From: UBA4823 sp034436035
GTDB taxonomy: Bacteria; Chloroflexota; Anaerolineae; Anaerolineales; UBA4823
Direction of reading: 5' to 3'
Assembly (NCBI GenBank): GCA_034436035.1
Contig: DAOTVW010000166.1
Location: 1 to 8,315 of the forward strand
Length of the DNA: 8,315 nucleotides
Below, in pieces: positions 5,925-8,315 of the stretch. Position 1 is the first letter of the stretch. Each line of letters starts with the position of its first letter. The position numbers and the translations under genes are program-made. The notes under the pieces are model-generated. The model searched no databases. It saw only the letters and a program-made list of their open reading frames with translations, and was not told the origin of the DNA.

Positions 5925-8306
5925 TTATGGTTTTATCTCAAGTACCCATACCCGATCCTGCTTATATTGTACCCTTGCACATCTAATAAGTAACGTGTTC
6001 GGCACCAGCGTCAAATTTTGACTAATTGTGAAAATATGTGTTACCCCGTAATCGGCCATCATCTTGCACAGATCCAAAGTCGCACCTTCCTGACCAGTAA
6101 TAGCGAGCCGGCCGACTTCCATCCGCTGAGACAAGAGGGGGAACGCCCATTCCATCGGGTAAATCATCGGTGGTACCACAGAACTCCGGTTAGCCAAAAG
6201 CGGGACCCAATACCCAGCGTCACTTCCAACAAGCCAACCGGGTTGCCAATCAAACTGCAAGGCATTTACTAAGAAGAGCGCATCTGGAGGTGTGTTATTC
6301 TTGATCCAATCCATAACAATCAGGTCGCCCGGCCTAAGGTAAACGTATCCTGTATAGATAAGCCCGGGAAACCTTATTACGGCGCTTATTGCCCCAATGA
6401 GTACAAACACAATGACCAGCCACCGAATAACAATCCACCTTTGATTCTGAAGAACTTCTTTTAACCCTTGCACTCCCAACCCAGCAAGCCCAGCGAAAGG
6501 AATAGCCAAGGAAAGCAAGGTTGTCTTCAGGTCCCAAAGGGAGAAACCAATCGTTGAAGACAACAAAGCGCCACCAGCCATAGTTATACACCACAGCACG
6601 AGCCCCAACACTTCCATCTTCTTACTACTAAAAATCGCCACCACGGTTAACGCGAGAATAGAGAGTAAAATCGGCCAGTTGGTTATGAACTGGAGTACCG
6701 GTTCCTCCATCCGCCGGATATCATTGTATCCTGCAAGGATCGGATAAGTGATTCGCAACCCATAGGGATCGTACTGCACCCATAAAACCCGCAAGGCCCA
6801 GGGAGACACAAAAATTACGCCGATTACTCCTACCGTAGCAATTTGCTTGAGGTGCTCCTTTCGTCTTTGTAAAAACGCTATTCCGCCTGCAATCGCTGCA
6901 AAGACTCCCAGCATCAGAGCAACCCTGATATGAGTGAGAAACACCGCCGCAACCAGCAAAGAAGGGAAGAACAAGCCAGCCTCTCTTTTCTTCCAAAGCA
7001 AAGCCAGAAGCGCCATGGGCAAGAAAAATAACCCTGTGGTCTGAGTGAACCGAGACCAACGTAACAGGCAGAAAGGAGACACCATAATCAAACCGACCAG
7101 AGCGGCCGCGACAACCCCTGTTCGCCGGCGTCCCGCAATTTGTTCAGTGAACAATCCCGCGGTCGCAGCAATACTCCCATTCAGGACAAGCGCCACTACC
7201 TTTGTTGTACTAAGCAATTCGCTTTCGCAAACCCAACGAACAAGGGCAACGATGCTGTGAAATCCGAAGTGATAAGAAAAACTCTGAAGGGGCGCGTAGG
7301 GCTCGTAATTCTCAGGAATGCCTCCCTGTTCAGCGAACAATTGAGCGATCAAAGTGTGGTGATATGCATCGCACCCGGGTAACATCACTAATCCGCGACC
7401 AATCCACAGCCGCAAACCGACGGAACAAATAATGACAAACCACAGGGATAATGTCGCAAGTGGGTCCTCACCAAGCCAATATCGCCGGTTCCAGAGGCGT
7501 CCGTCCTTGATGAACAGTGTAAGCCCTGTAAGAGAAGCGATCCCCAGAAGCAACCGCACGTTCCATGTGTTCAGGCGTAACTTGAAAACAGCGGCCCATA
7601 CCAGAGACACCATCCAGAGAGATAAAATGCCAGTGATACTGGCAATTAAAACGGCGGTGAAATCAACCCTTGTCCGCAGTGCCCATCCCCGAACGATCCA
7701 ATAGCCAGCCAGAAACAGGGTCATTGATCCCAGCATGCCATATCCAGCCCATCCTGCACACATTAGCAACAAATCTGTAAGGATCCCCGGCGGATTGTAG
7801 GTCAGCCGGAAGGCCAACTGGGCATCCAGCGGTTCGTGGTCCCGGTAGGCGGCGCCGTCCATGTAGGCATCGCCCGGTGCGGCCCCCACCCGCACCATGC
7901 CCGCGCCGTCCAATTCCAGAAAGGCATAGCGGTACGCGCTGTGCGAGCGGTTTTCTGAGGGGAAAGAGAAACGATAGAAACCCGGAGACGCCACAGCCTC
8001 CAGCGGCAACTCCGCAACGGCCAGATCGGTGGATGATTGGGGTTCGGGCCGGAGGTGGAGGCGGAGGACGCCCGCGCTCCCCGGCGGCACTTCCAGCCAG
8101 AATTCCACCCCATTCAATCCCCCGTGCCGGGCCACGAAGGTCTGGCCGACGGCGTGGCCGGGCTCCAGGATGACCGCTCGTTCAGGCGCGAGGGCCGTCT
8201 GGTCGCGGTCCACAAAGTCGGAGCAGCCGGTAAGGAGAACCAGCGCTCCCAGAGCAAGCAGGAGCACGCCAAACCGCTTTCCTCGTTTACCCTGTCCGCT
8301 TTTCAA
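5925..8306 (-). CDS. GT-C-like polytopic membrane glycosyltransferase with lipoprotein-type N-terminal ectodomain
   Basis: 793 residues from a TTG at 8304-8306. The frame is still open to the window edge (three more codons) and no ribosome binding site precedes this TTG, so the true start may lie outside or at an internal codon such as the GTG for Val14. Residues 8-28 form a basic then hydrophobic segment ending L-L-T-G-C, a canonical lipobox. Residues about 40-170 look like a soluble beta domain (Q-T-F-V near 55; G-F-Y-R-F-S-F near 109), possibly jelly-roll. From about 175 to 650 there are ten or more hydrophobic spans. A loop near 308-350 has L-P-G-C-D-A-Y-H-H-T-L-I, then G-I-P-E-N-Y and S-Y-H-F-G-F-H, which resembles the first extracytoplasmic loop of GT-C enzymes, where an Asp is the usual catalytic or metal residue. 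A soluble tail (657-793) begins D-W-I-K-N-N-T-P-P-D-A, as in ArnT/PMT-like proteins. It would use a polyprenyl-phosphate sugar outside the membrane. Family resemblance (DUF6541-like) is from memory. Base composition changes inside the gene near 7800. Confidence 0.8.
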   Translation of the reverse strand: MKSGQGKRGKRFGVLLLALGALVLLTGCSDFVDRDQTALAPERAVILEPGHAVGQTFVARHGGLNGVEFWLEVPPGSAGVLRLHLRPEPQSSTDLAVAELPLEAVASPGFYRFSFPSENRSHSAYRYAFLELDGAGMVRVGAAPGDAYMDGAAYRDHEPLDAQLAFRLTYNPPGILTDLLLMCAGWAGYGMLGSMTLFLAGYWIVRGWALRTRVDFTAVLIASITGILSLWMVSLVWAAVFKLRLNTWNVRLLLGIASLTGLTLFIKDGRLWNRRYWLGEDPLATLSLWFVIICSVGLRLWIGRGLVMLPGCDAYHHTLIAQLFAEQGGIPENYEPYAPLQSFSYHFGFHSIVALVRWVCESELLSTTKVVALVLNGSIAATAGLFTEQIAGRRRTGVVAAALVGLIMVSPFCLLRWSRFTQTTGLFFLPMALLALLWKKREAGLFFPSLLVAAVFLTHIRVALMLGVFAAIAGGIAFLQRRKEHLKQIATVGVIGVIFVSPWALRVLWVQYDPYGLRITYPILAGYNDIRRMEEPVLQFITNWPILLSILALTVVAIFSSKKMEVLGLVLWCITMAGGALLSSTIGFSLWDLKTTLLSLAIPFAGLAGLGVQGLKEVLQNQRWIVIRWLVIVFVLIGAISAVIRFPGLIYTGYVYLRPGDLIVMDWIKNNTPPDALFLVNALQFDWQPGWLVGSDAGYWVPLLANRSSVVPPMIYPMEWAFPLLSQRMEVGRLAITGQEGATLDLCKMMADYGVTHIFTISQNLTLVPNTLLIRCARVQYKQDRVWVLEIKP

Positions 8307-8315
8307 TAAATCAGC

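Noticed and set aside
5578..6021. Plus-strand open frame of 147 codons spanning the gap between the GT4 and GT-C-like genes
   Set aside because: It overlaps both real genes at its ends, has no ribosome binding site, and its product is rich in Cys, His, Pro and Tyr without domain-like hydrophobic patterning. It is kept in mind only because it stays open across the gap.
490..7800. Search for an integrase, transposase, tRNA or attachment repeats at the edges of the low-GC region
   Set aside because: None was found by eye, so I do not call a mobile element; homologous cassette exchange needs none of them.

Overview
The window looks like part of a cell-envelope or exported-polysaccharide gene island in a bacterium with a fairly GC-rich genome. 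The protein styles (very hydrophobic GT-C-like enzymes with a lipoprotein-type start, secreted proteins built of repeated beta-rich units, GT4 transferases of this type) make me think of Chloroflexota (Anaerolineae/Caldilineae-like). That assignment is inference; there is no rRNA or other phylogenetic marker here.

Layout. Positions 1-90 hold the last 29 codons of a plus-strand gene of unknown identity. A strong GC-rich palindrome follows (111-149), then a decayed minus-strand gene remnant (about 171-498) with an E-V-K motif suggestive of a PD-(D/E)XK nuclease-like protein. From about 490 on, base composition drops and every convincing gene lies on the minus strand. In transcription order (right to left) these are: an N-terminally incomplete or TTG-started 793-residue GT-C-like membrane glycosyltransferase with a lipoprotein-type N-terminus (5925-8306); a 283-base gap; a GT4 glycosyltransferase (4472-5641); a class I SAM methyltransferase three bases behind it (3686-4468); a flippase-like integral membrane protein of the LPG_synthase_TM/UPF0104 family (2664-3623 by my preferred start); a gap with a promoter candidate and a strong ribosome binding site; a secreted protein made of four tandem repeats of about 100-110 residues (1076-2488); an intrinsic terminator (1019-1058); and a small secreted, probably lipid-anchored protein with a carboxypeptidase-regulatory-like beta domain (507-992).

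How the genes may work together. The two glycosyltransferases, the methyltransferase and the flippase-family membrane protein are what one expects for building and modifying a lipid-linked or exported glycan. The repeat protein and the small lipoprotein are probable outer-surface partners, expressed from their own signals. No polymerase, classical Wzx flippase, ABC exporter or initiating sugar-phosphate transferase is visible, so the pathway must continue outside the window.

The most interesting structural point is compositional. Both edges of the window (1 to about 480 and about 7800 to 8270) are roughly 65-75% GC in most 60-base lines I counted, while the interior falls to roughly 37-50%. 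The right-hand change falls inside the 793-codon gene, at the boundary between its lipoprotein-like ectodomain and its membrane glycosyltransferase body. The left-hand change falls at the broken upstream end of the nuclease-like remnant. This fits replacement or insertion of a glycan cassette by recombination, with a chimeric gene at one end and a truncated gene at the other.
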